Program-made: the position numbers and the translations under genes | DNA from: Variovorax jilinensis | Lineage (GTDB): Bacteria; Pseudomonadota; Gammaproteobacteria; Burkholderiales; Burkholderiaceae_C | Direction: 5' to 3' | DNA length: 64,000 nt | Assembly (NCBI RefSeq): GCF_030316885.1 | Contig: NZ_JASZYQ010000012.1 | Location: forward strand, 1 to 64,000 | The notes under the pieces: generated by a model | Told to the model about the DNA's origin: nothing | The model's database searches: none | The model's input: the letters and a program-made list of their open reading frames with translations, nothing else | Shown: positions 28,797 through 37,460 of the stretch, one piece after another | Numbering within the stretch: the stretch's first letter is position 1 | Layout: each line of letters begins with the position of its first letter

Positions 28797-30173
28797 TCAG
28801 ACGCTCTTGGCTCCCGCCGCTCTAGATGCAGCGGGCTTACGGATCTTGTCGGTTGCGTTCTGCCTCTCGAGGGTCGCCGAGAAGGTCATGAGTACGGCCG
28901 ACAGCAATTGCACGCTGAAGCCAGCCAAGATTGCGAGTGTGAAGGGCGTTCCGGAGACGTGCTGAACAAAGTCAGAAGAACTTCCGGGTCCCGTGGCTGA
29001 GAACCAGCCGATGATGACGCCGAAAGCGCCTCCCACGGCAATGCGGACCGCCATGTAGCCTGGAGAGAGCTGTGCGGAACGCGTATTGTTGATGATTGCA
29101 TAGATGATAGAGATAGTCGCGCCCAGCAATCCACCAATCATCGGCAGAAACAGTACTCCGATGATAAACAGTTGGTCCTGAAGCACATGCACTGCGTGAA
29201 TCGCCGAGGCAGGGCGGTACGAGCCAACTCTAATATCTAGGGTCTGTGCTAGACAGAAGTCGTCGAATTTGTCGAGTGCCGCCAGCAGGAACTGCTGATT
29301 TCCTTTGCCGTACAGCGCTCGAACGGGTGCGTCGTTGTACGGTTTGCAGTTCTTTTCGTTGATTAGGGCGACATTCTCGTAGACTCCCTCGAGCGTGCCG
29401 CCAACGGAGGGCGCCGATACAGGCATTGAAGCGTGCTTGCTCCCAATTTGGAGGGGCGTCTGAGATATGACGGCGTTTTGGGGGGGCTGTGCCGGCCCGA
29501 ACAGTTCAAACCACACAACATTAATAATCTGATTGACAATGCCGACTTCATCGACGCTAGCAGTCACGCCGTACTCCCCGAGTGGAGGCTGAGATCGACG
29601 CTGGCTTGATGCCGCTGTGCGAGCCAAGATTCGGTTTGCACTGTCGAACATGAGCGCAACTTCGTGATGCGCTTTCAAGTACTGGCCGTAGTACGCTGAC
29701 TTTGGATCGCGGAGCGCTCCTTCGCTGATTATTCGTCGAAGTTCTGTCAGTTTCTGCAGTGGATTTTGCGTATTGATCCGGGTCAGTTGCGCAATGTTGT
29801 CGTTAAGGTTTTGAACAACAACGAAGCCAATCACGGCGAAGCCTATGAGGATAATCGCAAAGAGGGCTGTCGTGATCTGGCGGACGCCTCCCCAGCGACT
29901 GGAGTAGAGCTTGGAGTGAACGTTTCTAAGCTCGTCTATAGAAACTTTCTCCGATAAGTTCAACGCTTTGCTGTACTGAACACTCAAGATTGAGTAGGCC
30001 TTTAAAGCCTCGCTGGTTCCACGATTCCTGACTGCGAGTTCGATCGCGTCCCCAAGCGCAGTGTCAAGTAGCCTTCCGCTGTCTGCCAGATGCCTTTGCA
30101 CAAGCTGTGCATCTGCGATGAGGCGGCCGAGTTCGGCGTCCAACTCGTCAATGCTGCTGAAATCAGCGCTCAT
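28797..30173 (-). CDS. Membrane protein of unknown function
   Basis: 458 residues. A cytoplasmic-looking helical N-terminus (1-95) precedes one transmembrane helix near 103-124. A long, probably periplasmic, middle domain (125-330) has two Cys, and three hydrophobic segments close the protein at about 335-360, 378-397 and 412-435. The last residues are basic. No transporter or sensor motif is recognised. It starts six bases after the stop of the small secreted protein upstream, so the two form an operon. Confidence 0.7.
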   Translation of the reverse strand: MSADFSSIDELDAELGRLIADAQLVQRHLADSGRLLDTALGDAIELAVRNRGTSEALKAYSILSVQYSKALNLSEKVSIDELRNVHSKLYSSRWGGVRQITTALFAIILIGFAVIGFVVVQNLNDNIAQLTRINTQNPLQKLTELRRIISEGALRDPKSAYYGQYLKAHHEVALMFDSANRILARTAASSQRRSQPPLGEYGVTASVDEVGIVNQIINVVWFELFGPAQPPQNAVISQTPLQIGSKHASMPVSAPSVGGTLEGVYENVALINEKNCKPYNDAPVRALYGKGNQQFLLAALDKFDDFCLAQTLDIRVGSYRPASAIHAVHVLQDQLFIIGVLFLPMIGGLLGATISIIYAIINNTRSAQLSPGYMAVRIAVGGAFGVIIGWFSATGPGSSSDFVQHVSGTPFTLAILAGFSVQLLSAVLMTFSATLERQNATDKIRKPAASRAAGAKSV

Positions 30174-30179
30174 ACACCG

Positions 30180-30392
30180 CTATCCAGCTGAGCCAAACAT
30201 CGGGCCCTGAGGGGTATTGCAGAAGCAGCGAGTTCCCACGGGAACCGCTCCCGGCAGGTAGCACCAGACGTACGAAGTGAAGCAGATTGTTCCGGGATAG
30301 TGGGGCGGAACTTGTGGCGCCGCTGGCATAGCAGCCAAGGTTGGCGCCAAAGCGACGATTCGCGCTAGCCGGATGAGAGTATTTGTCATCAT
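30180..30392 (-). CDS. Small secreted Cys-containing protein
   Basis: 70 residues from tandem ATGs at 30392/30389, with GCGAGGG directly before. The N-terminal 25 residues form a signal peptide. The mature part has C-F-T-S-Y-V-W-C-Y-L-P-G and G-T-R-C-F-C-N-T-P, four cysteines arranged as two likely disulfides, followed by Q-G-P-M-F-G. Similar short exported proteins with a W-C-Y-x-P-G ... C-x-C motif occur in Burkholderiales, but I know no function. It lies directly upstream of the membrane protein gene. Confidence 0.6.
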   Translation of the reverse strand: MMTNTLIRLARIVALAPTLAAMPAAPQVPPHYPGTICFTSYVWCYLPGAVPVGTRCFCNTPQGPMFGSAG

Positions 30393-30826
30393 CCCTCGCC
30401 AAAGTAAGGTGAACATCTGCCGATCACGGTGTTCTGCCGTGGAGAGGAAATCTATAGCTGTAATGAACCCGCTACATCATCAATACTGATGATGCTGCCA
30501 ACAGACGCTGCTGGGAGAGACCGACAGCTTGTCTAACCTCATGGAGGTCAATGATTCCCAAATCGATGGTCGAGTAAGTTCGCGAGAGGGACCACTATGC
30601 CTGAGCAATTGGCGGATTCGATCTCCGAGGCGCGGAGCAACACTGACGCGCTTTGAAAGGCAGCGCAGCGCCCACTTGCAGTCCTTCGCGCCCATCATTT
30701 GCAGGACCGTTAGCGCTGCGGAGCCGAATTCGGCAGACGGTGTTGCCTTGCCCGACGACGGTGAGAGCCTCGCCGAGACCGCTCCCCCATCCAGGACCGC
30801 ACGTCGTCTTCGTCCACGTTTGTAAT
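30393..30826. other. Intergenic stretch; left part of the long direct repeat
   Basis: No gene supported. From about 30716 it belongs to the repeat shared with the right edge of the window (see the direct-repeat entry). The rest shows nothing recognisable. Confidence 0.4.
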
Positions 30827-30961
30827 TCAGACCAAGTGGAAAACCGCTCCGTTCGCCGCCGGCTGCCCCTGCGCCTTCTCGTAGACGCGGATGACGCCAC
30901 GCAGCCGCTCGCACTCGCGCTCCAGGGCCGCGACCCAGGCGCGGGCGTGCTGGGCTTCGTT
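30716..30961. repeat. Long direct repeat, copy 1
   Basis: About 245 bases beginning CGCTGCGGAGCCGAATTCGG are repeated with few differences at 63763-64000. They cover the 3' half of the small HTH gene on the minus strand and about 110 bases beyond its stop. The coding part is better conserved than the trailing part, which has small indels. The second copy continues off the window. Confidence 0.9.
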
Positions 30962-31177
30962 GTAGGCATGCGTATGGAGGGCGGCCATGCCCCAGCGGCT
31001 CTCGAACCAAAGGGCAAGGTAGACCGCCCGGGGTGCGTTACCGCTGGCCTAGTAGCGCTGCAGCGTCCTAAAGCTCACCCCCAGGTGCCGAGCAATTTTT
31101 CTTCGGGGTTCGACCTGGTCGTCGAGCAAGTAAGCCAGGGGCGGCAGCCGAGCGAACGAGGGGGCGAGGAAGGGCAT
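30827..31177 (-). pseudogene. Small HTH/coiled-coil protein interrupted by an in-frame amber codon
   Basis: A good AGGAG site precedes the ATG at 31177. The frame reads 42 residues (ending H-L-G-V-S-F-R-T-L-Q-R-Y), then TAG at 31049-31051. It continues without frameshift for 73 more residues (A-S-G-N-A-P-R-A-V-Y-L-A-L-W-F-E-S-R-W-G, then a Glu/Arg-rich coiled coil) to TGA at 30827. Full-length relatives in Burkholderiales have Trp at the amber position, in an R-R-W/R-Y-W context. So a single TGG to TAG change is likely, unless the stop is suppressed. The product would be a small DNA-binding protein of unknown role. A second copy of its 3' end is at the right edge of the window. Confidence 0.7.
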
Positions 31178-31609
31178 GACGAGGCTCCTGCAAAAGGTCC
31201 CAAACGTGCGAAGCCCGGCGATCCCGACCCCGCCAAGGCCGCGACAGTTTGTCGCAGTCCCATGCCACCCCGCGGCGCCTTTTTCTTCTTATGCCGAGCG
31301 GGCTTTTCCCGGGCATGCAGATCATGCGAAGCCTCAAATCCCCCCGGGGGCTGCATCCTAACTCCTACTACCCTCCTCGCTCAGCCGCGTTTTCCCAGCA
31401 GCCTTTTGCGGGTGCGCGCCGCGAATGAAATGAACATAGTTGAGACGAGTCCAGAGCAGCATTCCCGCTGCCAAGCGCACCCACCTACCTAGGCGCGTCG
31501 ATCTCGGACGGATGTGCGCCTGCGCCGCGGGATTGGCTGACGTCGCAATTGAAGCCGTCCTCCAGTCATGCACTTGACCGTGCGTCAACGGCGCCGTCAA
31601 ATTGTCGGC
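31178..31609. other. Divergent intergenic region with small palindrome
   Basis: It holds the upstream region of the small HTH gene (minus strand) and of the substrate-binding protein gene (plus strand). Apart from the GCGACA inverted repeat at 31241-31255, nothing is recognised. A GC-rich inverted stretch near 31336-31352 (C/G-runs around CCCCCCGGGGG) could form a hairpin. Confidence 0.4.
31241..31255. promoter_or_regulatory. Inverted repeat GCGACA-N3-TGTCGC upstream of the HTH gene
   Basis: A perfect 6-3-6 inverted repeat lies 63 bases upstream of the HTH-gene ATG. Its position fits an operator for autoregulation by the HTH protein; binding is inferred. Confidence 0.45.
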
Positions 31610-32587
31610 ATGCACCGTCGTCTTGCTGTCTCGGCGATCGCGGCTTTTGGGGCCACAGGCGCCGGAGCGTTGCTCGCGCAGAGCGCTGCGGTCGCCATGC
31701 CGCGCGTTGGGGTGCTGCTTTTCGGCGCTCCGCCAGTGGGCTCCGAGCCATATCCCATCGCCAGGGGACGGCGCCGGTTGTTGGAGCTGGGCTATATAGA
31801 AGGCCAGAACATCGAGCTCGTGATTCGCCATGGCGCTACGCCTCGTCAGTTGGCGGACCATGCAAGCGACCTTGTTCGATCGAAGGTCGACGTCATCTTT
31901 GCGGGAGGCCCATTGCCTTTGGATGCGGCACGCGAGGCGACACTCCGGATTCCCATCGTTGCGATTGCCGGCGGCGATCCAGTTCGAGATGGATGGGCAA
32001 GATCGTTCGCTCGGCCAGGTGGCAACGTCACGGGCTTGACGGTCACCTTTCCCGAAGTAGTCCGAAAACAATTCGAACTCCTTCGACTGGCGGTACCCGG
32101 CATCGAGAAAGTTGCCGTTCTGCTACCCGGCAAAGGCACGGATCGCGCCGAGATGGAGGGCATCGCGCGTGATATTCAGCTGGAGTTGCTCGTTCTGGAA
32201 GCCGGTGACCTGGAAGGCATGAAATCGGAACTGGAACGCGCAGTACGCGCTGGTGCGCAGGGACTCGTCGGTAGTGGCGGCAACTTTCTTCTTGAGCATC
32301 GCGTCGTGTTCGCCGAACTCGCGATCAAGTACAGCTTGCCCTCGATCAGCGTGCTGACTCAGGTAGCCGAAGCGGGCTTTCTGATGAGCTACGGCGTTGA
32401 CCTCGAAGCCTTGGGCCGTCGAGCGGCTGACTATATCGACAGGATTCTTAAGGGCACCCCACCAGGAGAGCTGCCTATCGAACGTCCAACTGACTTTCAG
32501 TTTGTGATCAACCGCAGAACGGCTATGACGCTCAATCTGTCGCTGCCGCAGTCGCTGTACATACGGGCAAATCGAGTCATCGGATAG
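31610..32587 (+). CDS. ABC transporter substrate-binding protein (ABC_sub_bind/TrpX-like)
   Basis: 325 residues from the ATG at 31610, where a Tat/Sec-like signal peptide starts (R-R-L-A-V-S-A-I-A, ending near A-V-A). The body matches the PF04392-type binding protein: P-R-V-G-V-L-L-F at the start of lobe 1, L-E-L-G-Y-I-E-G-Q-N-I, D-V-I-F-A-G-G, P-G-G-N-V-T-G-L, and Y-G-V-D-L-E-A-L-G-R-R-A-A-D-Y-I near the end. No permease or ATPase gene is adjacent, so it is an orphan receptor. The ligand is unknown. The upstream ATG at 31568 would add 14 residues before the signal peptide and is less likely. Confidence 0.88.
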   Translation: MHRRLAVSAIAAFGATGAGALLAQSAAVAMPRVGVLLFGAPPVGSEPYPIARGRRRLLELGYIEGQNIELVIRHGATPRQLADHASDLVRSKVDVIFAGGPLPLDAAREATLRIPIVAIAGGDPVRDGWARSFARPGGNVTGLTVTFPEVVRKQFELLRLAVPGIEKVAVLLPGKGTDRAEMEGIARDIQLELLVLEAGDLEGMKSELERAVRAGAQGLVGSGGNFLLEHRVVFAELAIKYSLPSISVLTQVAEAGFLMSYGVDLEALGRRAADYIDRILKGTPPGELPIERPTDFQFVINRRTAMTLNLSLPQSLYIRANRVIG

Positions 32588-32926
32588 TGCCACTTTTCGA
32601 CAGAAAGAGATGGACGCCGATAGCCCCGTCGATCTTGTCCGTTCGTTTCGGCAGTTCCTTCGGATAGATGTCGGCTTCCATCGACGCCGTGAACGCGACG
32701 TCTGCTCGCAGAATCGCATCAAGGATCCAATGACTGTTGACTCGTATGGGTCCGTGTTGTCCGCAATGGCACGAACGAAGTGCTCGAGTTGTTACGGGTC
32801 ATGAGGCGGTCTGGTAAGGAGATCAGCTGCAGGTGGACGTTCCGTCCGGCGACAACGTCGTTTGCAGAGCGGAAGGTTACGTGAAGGTCCTGGACTGACC
32901 TTAACCTCCGTCACGTCGTTGCTCTG
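32588..32926. other. Intergenic stretch, nothing recognised
   Basis: It lies between convergent genes. A short plus-strand ORF (32610-32804) shows no domain or ribosome site. No clear terminator hairpin with a T-run was found by eye. Confidence 0.3.
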
Positions 32927-34384
32927 TCAAGGTTGCGACTTGACCAATTGGATATTGGCAGGAGGTGCACCGCTCACCGTACCGCCCACATCCTTGAGAA
33001 GACGCTTGAACTCTGGCGACTCCGAGATGATCGTACCGGCCGCCGCACGCAGCCGGTCGACCGCCTGGTCAGGCAGCACGAAGCTCGTCGGCTGCTGGTT
33101 CAGATAGTCGAGTTCCGACTTGTCCTTCAGCGCCGAAAATGAGACGTCCACGGCATAGATCTCGGCATTGGGACCCCGCGTGATCGCGGCGAGCGCCGGG
33201 TCGTTGCCGACGGCCGCGGATTGCCGGATCTGACGCATCGTCTTCCAGCGTGCCGCCATGTCGCGCAGCAGCTCCACCGCTTCGAAAGAATTGCGGTCGA
33301 TCGGCACGCCACTCGACTTAAGCAGGATCTCCACGCTGCCGGGCGGCGATTCGGACTCGTCCCACTTCGTCGGCGGAACCGATAGCGAGTTGACGATGAA
33401 GACGACGATCCGCTTGGCGCTGTCGAGTTGTGTCGGAACGCCCGCTTCCTGCATGGCCTCGAGCACCTCGAGCGCATCAAGCACGCCGCGCATGCCGACG
33501 TTGTCCGACACGCCACCGTCGACGAGGTGGATGTAGGGCCGCGCCTTGCTGTCGCCGAAGTCGCCAAGCGACTTGAGCGAACGGATCGCGCGCGCGGCCG
33601 GTCGCGGCGGATTGTCGGTGTCGATGAAGCGCTTGACCCACGGCGGCTGCGCCTGGTTGCAGTTACCGCCGTAGTTATTGAGCGTGACCGGCGATAGCAC
33701 CACGGGCACCGCCGAAGATGCAGCGGCGGCGCGCGAGAGCGGGATGGCTTCGAGGTCGGAGCACAGCACGTCGAACATGCCCTGCTGGAACACCACCCGG
33801 GAACCGCTCGAGATGTCGGTGGCCGAGGCCAGGATCAGTGGCCCCTTCCCGCGGTTCAGGTCGCCGAACGTGGCGCCATGGAAGAGCACTTCGTCATACA
33901 GCTCGGAAGCGAGTTCGGAACGGCCCCACGCCCGGGAGGAAAGCCGGGCCCAGTTGCCGGGATTGAGCGAGCGCGAGACGATCGCGCCCTGCACGTCGCG
34001 CTTCAGGAAGCGCTGCTCGTAGTCGTCGAAGAGCTTGTCGCCGTAGAGACCGTAGGCCAGCGCCGTGAAGCTGCCGCCCGACACGCCCGTGATGACGTCG
34101 ACCTGGTCAAGCAGCCGGCCCCTGCCCTTCGGCGTCACGATCTCGGTCCTTCGCAAGTATTCGAGGACGCCGTACGAAAACGCGGCCGCGCGCGTCCCAC
34201 CGCCCGAGAAGGCGAGGATGACAAGCGCATCCTTGTCCTTCACCTCGGCTTGGCGCGTCTCGAAGCGGTAGCCCTTGTTCGGATCGGCTTGAGCGATCGG
34301 TGGATTGACCGGGCGAACTGCACAGCCAGCGAGCAGAATCAGCGCGCCTGCGAGCGTCGTCTGAAAGATGAGGCGTTTGGCCAT
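32927..34384 (-). CDS. Patatin-like phospholipase lipoprotein
   Basis: 485 residues. Lipobox L-L-A-G-C21. The patatin fold is marked by the oxyanion loop F-S-G-G-G-T-R, nucleophile Ser102 in G-V-S-G-G, and the catalytic Asp in V-D-G-G-V-S-D-N. Family role: acyl-ester hydrolysis of phospholipids or other lipids; the lipobox places it at the envelope. It follows the GntR regulator by 35 bases on the same strand, and the pair sits under the first of the four ATTGT/ACAAT operators. A physiological link to the acid catabolism regulon is inferred from that. Confidence 0.9.
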   Translation of the reverse strand: MAKRLIFQTTLAGALILLAGCAVRPVNPPIAQADPNKGYRFETRQAEVKDKDALVILAFSGGGTRAAAFSYGVLEYLRRTEIVTPKGRGRLLDQVDVITGVSGGSFTALAYGLYGDKLFDDYEQRFLKRDVQGAIVSRSLNPGNWARLSSRAWGRSELASELYDEVLFHGATFGDLNRGKGPLILASATDISSGSRVVFQQGMFDVLCSDLEAIPLSRAAAASSAVPVVLSPVTLNNYGGNCNQAQPPWVKRFIDTDNPPRPAARAIRSLKSLGDFGDSKARPYIHLVDGGVSDNVGMRGVLDALEVLEAMQEAGVPTQLDSAKRIVVFIVNSLSVPPTKWDESESPPGSVEILLKSSGVPIDRNSFEAVELLRDMAARWKTMRQIRQSAAVGNDPALAAITRGPNAEIYAVDVSFSALKDKSELDYLNQQPTSFVLPDQAVDRLRAAAGTIISESPEFKRLLKDVGGTVSGAPPANIQLVKSQP

Positions 34385-34419
34385 GGAAATGTCCTTCTGG
34401 CAGCGAACGCCACCGGGGT

Positions 34420-35127
34420 TTACGAGTTCTTTGGCAGGGAACCCAGTTGCTTGATGGCTTCGCGCTTGGAATCCTCGATGAGCTTTTCGGCCGCCTGGGT
34501 CGCCAGCCCAACCTCCCCGGCCTTGAGCGCCTTGTGCAGCGCGCGCCAGTTGCGCGCTGACTCCTTGCGTCGTGCGGGCGTTGCCAGGCCGAGCTGTGTA
34601 TAGCGCAGAGTTTGGCGCGCCAGCGAGGTCAGGATCTCGGCCATGCGTTCGTTGTCGCAGGCGTCGCGCAAGACCCGGCTCAGGCGGAAGGTGGTGTCGA
34701 AATAGGCCGCACTGCCGTCGGCCGCATGCGCAAGTGCGTCCAGTGCGCGAACGTCCGCCTCGATCAATCCCGCAATGCGCGCCGCTTCCGGTACGGACAG
34801 GCGCGCAACGAGACTGCCCGACAGGCTGCGGCGGATCTCGAAGATGTCGGCCACCTCTTTCGCAGAGAGTTGCGTCACGTGAGCGCCGCGGTTGGCCAGG
34901 ATGCGCACGACGCCATCCTTTTCCAGGATGCGCAGGGCCTCGCGCACCGGCCCGCGGCTGACTTCAAACTGCTCGGCCAACGTCTCCTCGCGAATGCGCT
35001 CGCCGGGCGCGTATTCGCCATTGGCGATCGCGGCGAAGATGCGCTCCGCGATCTGCTCGGGAAGCGTCTGAAGCTGGCGGATGGGCGTCTTTGCGATTTC
35101 GCGGTCGCCGATCGTTCGTGTACTCAT
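34420..35127 (-). CDS. GntR-family regulator, FCD (FadR-type) subgroup, copy 1
   Basis: 235 residues. The N-terminal winged helix contains L-A-E-Q-F-E-V-S-R-G-P-V-R-E-A-L-R-I-L; the C-terminal helical FCD domain carries the usual D-I-F-E-I-R-R start. It is a close paralogue of the regulator at 44647-45396 (long identical runs through the DNA-binding domain), so both probably read the same operator. A copy of that operator lies 28 bases upstream of its start, which suggests autoregulation. The ligand is unknown, likely an acyl-CoA or organic acid by family. Confidence 0.92.
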   Translation of the reverse strand: MSTRTIGDREIAKTPIRQLQTLPEQIAERIFAAIANGEYAPGERIREETLAEQFEVSRGPVREALRILEKDGVVRILANRGAHVTQLSAKEVADIFEIRRSLSGSLVARLSVPEAARIAGLIEADVRALDALAHAADGSAAYFDTTFRLSRVLRDACDNERMAEILTSLARQTLRYTQLGLATPARRKESARNWRALHKALKAGEVGLATQAAEKLIEDSKREAIKQLGSLPKNS

Positions 35128-35154
35128 AAGAGGCAGTCTGGGAAGTTGAAGCGT

Positions 35155-35166
35155 ATTGTCAACAAT
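35155..35166. promoter_or_regulatory. GntR-type operator ATTGTCAACAAT, copy 1
   Basis: A perfect ATTGT-N2-ACAAT palindrome lies 28 bases upstream of the GntR copy 1 start. The same palindrome recurs at 41349, 45682 and 56377. Confidence 0.75.
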
Positions 35167-35217
35167 TCTAATGTATCCATCAGATTTTGCGTAGCTTGGG
35201 CGTTGATTTCTGCCCTT

Positions 35218-36282
35218 CTAGCCGGCCCGGTTGCTATTTGCCATCCGCCAACGATCGAGCACGCGTACCGTGGCCCAGGCGTAGAGGGCAACGCCTACGA
35301 ACAGCGCCACGCGGATCGCCGAGGCACGATAGACGTCCTTGCCGTTGGCGCTGTCCTCGATGGCCGGGCCGAGCAGGATCAGCATCGTGACCAGCGCGTT
35401 GGTCCAGAAGGTTGGCGCGAACGCCGTCGGCCGCAGCCGATACAGCCGCACGCCGGTCCAGAGTGCCGCCGCCACGATCCACAGCATCAGCATCCAGAGG
35501 TTGGGACGCAGCGTGAGGCCACCCCAGACCGCGGCTGCCAGCAGTGCGCCTGCCAGCGTAGAGCCGACCAACTCGCGGCCGGCCGAGCGCGCGTTCGCCG
35601 AACTTGCCTGCTGGCCCAGCGTCACCGTCTTGATGATCGCCGCCAAGTAGAAGGACGGATTGCCCAGCGCCAGCACGAGCACCGGCATCACCACCAGCGT
35701 CGCGCGCAACGCCGCCCAGCTGGCGGCCTGGAGGTCGAGTCCGGCCGGCGCCGGCTGCAGAGCAACCGGCCGCGGTGGATCAGGAAACAGCGCATGTGAC
35801 ATCCCGCTCACGAAGACACCGACGCCGAGCCCGAGCGCCATCGCGATGCTGAGCACCGAAACCAGCGCCTGGTCGGCCACCCCCGCCACCGGGACGAAGG
35901 TGAAGGTAATGACGAAGATGATCGTGAACGGATTGGCGCTACGCGCACCGGCGCGGAAGACGACGAAGAGCAGGACGGCGATGATCAGCAGCCCCGCCAC
36001 CGCGTAGTGCTCGAGGATCGGTACCAGGAGCACGCCGGCAAGCATCAGAAGTGCGATCAACAACGCCAGCACGAGGCCCTTGACGAGCGGGATCGATGGC
36101 CCTGGCTTGCACAGCAGCAGCACCGCGAGCACGCAGGTCACGAACGGTGCCGGCAAGCCCATGCCATAGGCGATGAGCACGGACAGGCCCAGGCCGATGG
36201 CTAACCGGAGCACCGCCTTGTCCGCAGTGTTGTTCGCAGTGTTGGCCACAGTGGTGAGGGCAGAGGCGTCCGCACGGACCAT
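35218..36282 (-). CDS. DUF2955-type inner-membrane efflux protein
   Basis: 354 residues with about ten hydrophobic segments in two halves (about 25-165 and 185-345), as in DUF2955/FUSC-like aromatic acid exporters of the AaeB kind. The charged loop P-D-P-P-R-P-V near residue 170 separates them. It is the last gene of a minus-strand set PerM-like, NodT, HlyD-type, DUF2955, the usual make-up of a three-part acid or drug efflux pump. Export of an aromatic or acyl acid is inferred from the neighbours. Confidence 0.82.
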   Translation of the reverse strand: MVRADASALTTVANTANNTADKAVLRLAIGLGLSVLIAYGMGLPAPFVTCVLAVLLLCKPGPSIPLVKGLVLALLIALLMLAGVLLVPILEHYAVAGLLIIAVLLFVVFRAGARSANPFTIIFVITFTFVPVAGVADQALVSVLSIAMALGLGVGVFVSGMSHALFPDPPRPVALQPAPAGLDLQAASWAALRATLVVMPVLVLALGNPSFYLAAIIKTVTLGQQASSANARSAGRELVGSTLAGALLAAAVWGGLTLRPNLWMLMLWIVAAALWTGVRLYRLRPTAFAPTFWTNALVTMLILLGPAIEDSANGKDVYRASAIRVALFVGVALYAWATVRVLDRWRMANSNRAG

Positions 36283-36290
36283 GGCGATGC

Positions 36291-37460
36291 TCAGTAGAGG
36301 TACGAGAGGTAGCTCATGAGCCCCAGATAGCGCGCGCCGAGCCAGTTCATTGCGCTGTGGTCGCCGGTATAGACCATCACCTCGGCCTGGCCGCCGATGC
36401 GCACTGCACGCATCGCCTCCTCCTGGCCGGTACCGAATTCGATCGCCACCGGGAAGCGCTGCGCCTGCCGCAGCCAGTCGCGGCTGTTGTCGACCTTGGG
36501 CAGCGAACCCGGCGGCGTCTGCTGACCTGAACCAACGCCGCTGCCCACGCTGCGCACCCGCCCCTTCAGCACCTGGCCCGGCATCACGTCGAGCGCGATC
36601 GCGACCGGGTCGCCGGGCTTGATGTTGCCGAGGTTGTTCTCGGTCATGTCGGCATTGATCCAGAGGTCATGGCTGGCGATCAGCGTTATCACAGGCGCAC
36701 CGGCGTGCACGAAATAGCCAACATCGGTGTGCAGGTCGGTGACCGCTCCGCGCGAAGGCGCCAGCACACGCGTGCGCTGGAGGTCGAGCTCGGCCTTCTC
36801 GATCGCCAAACGCGCGCTGACCAACTGGGCGTTGCCATCGCCGACCTCACCCGCGGTCTCCTGCGCGCGGCGCAGGTCGGCCTCGGCCGACTTCACCTGG
36901 CTCTGGGCTTTCACAAGATTGGCCCGGGCGCTCTCGACCCGGCGCAGCGAGATCGCGCCCGGATCCTCGGCGTAGATCTGCTCGAGCCGGGCCGCGTCCT
37001 GGCGAGCATAGACATGGTTGGCCAACGCCGCCCGCACGCCGGCCCGCGCTGCATCCACGGAGGCCGTCGAGGCACTGACGGAGAGCCGCACTGATTCATA
37101 GTCGGAGCGGCTGCGCTGCAACGCGATCCGGTAGGGGGTCGGGTCGATCTCGAACAGCGCCGTGCCGGCCTGCACCTCATCGTTGTTTCGCACGTGGACC
37201 TTCAACACCTTGCCCGATACCTCCGCAGCCACGGGCACGACGAACGCCTGTACGCGGGCCTGGGCGCTGGTGGGCGTGAGGCGATCCGAGACGAAATACC
37301 AGAGCAGGCTCAGCACGATCAGCAGCAGCACCACGAGCCCGCCGATGCGGCTGCCCTTGCCGCTGGCGGGTGGCTGCGGCGTCAAGGGCGGATCGATCGT
37401 GACCGCGGGAGAAGGCGATGGCGATGGCGATGGCGTGGATTTCACAGGGTCTGCACTCAT
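36291..37460 (-). CDS. HlyD/EmrA-type membrane fusion protein
   Basis: 389 residues. A Ser/Pro-rich cytoplasmic leader (S-P-S-P-S-P-S-P) precedes one transmembrane helix (about 40-60). Next come the barrel-sandwich half-motif V-P-V-A-A-E-V-S-G-K-V, a coiled-coil hairpin (about 115-215), and the second half-motif V-L-A-P-S-R-G-A-V-T-D-L. The ATG overlaps the NodT stop (ATGA), and the stop is eight bases before the DUF2955 gene. It is the periplasmic adaptor of the pump. Confidence 0.92.
   Translation of the reverse strand: MSADPVKSTPSPSPSPSPAVTIDPPLTPQPPASGKGSRIGGLVVLLLIVLSLLWYFVSDRLTPTSAQARVQAFVVPVAAEVSGKVLKVHVRNNDEVQAGTALFEIDPTPYRIALQRSRSDYESVRLSVSASTASVDAARAGVRAALANHVYARQDAARLEQIYAEDPGAISLRRVESARANLVKAQSQVKSAEADLRRAQETAGEVGDGNAQLVSARLAIEKAELDLQRTRVLAPSRGAVTDLHTDVGYFVHAGAPVITLIASHDLWINADMTENNLGNIKPGDPVAIALDVMPGQVLKGRVRSVGSGVGSGQQTPPGSLPKVDNSRDWLRQAQRFPVAIEFGTGQEEAMRAVRIGGQAEVMVYTGDHSAMNWLGARYLGLMSYLSYLY

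Noticed and set aside
31336-31352. GC-rich hairpin considered as a terminator
   Set aside because: No T-run follows on either strand, and no gene ends just upstream of it.
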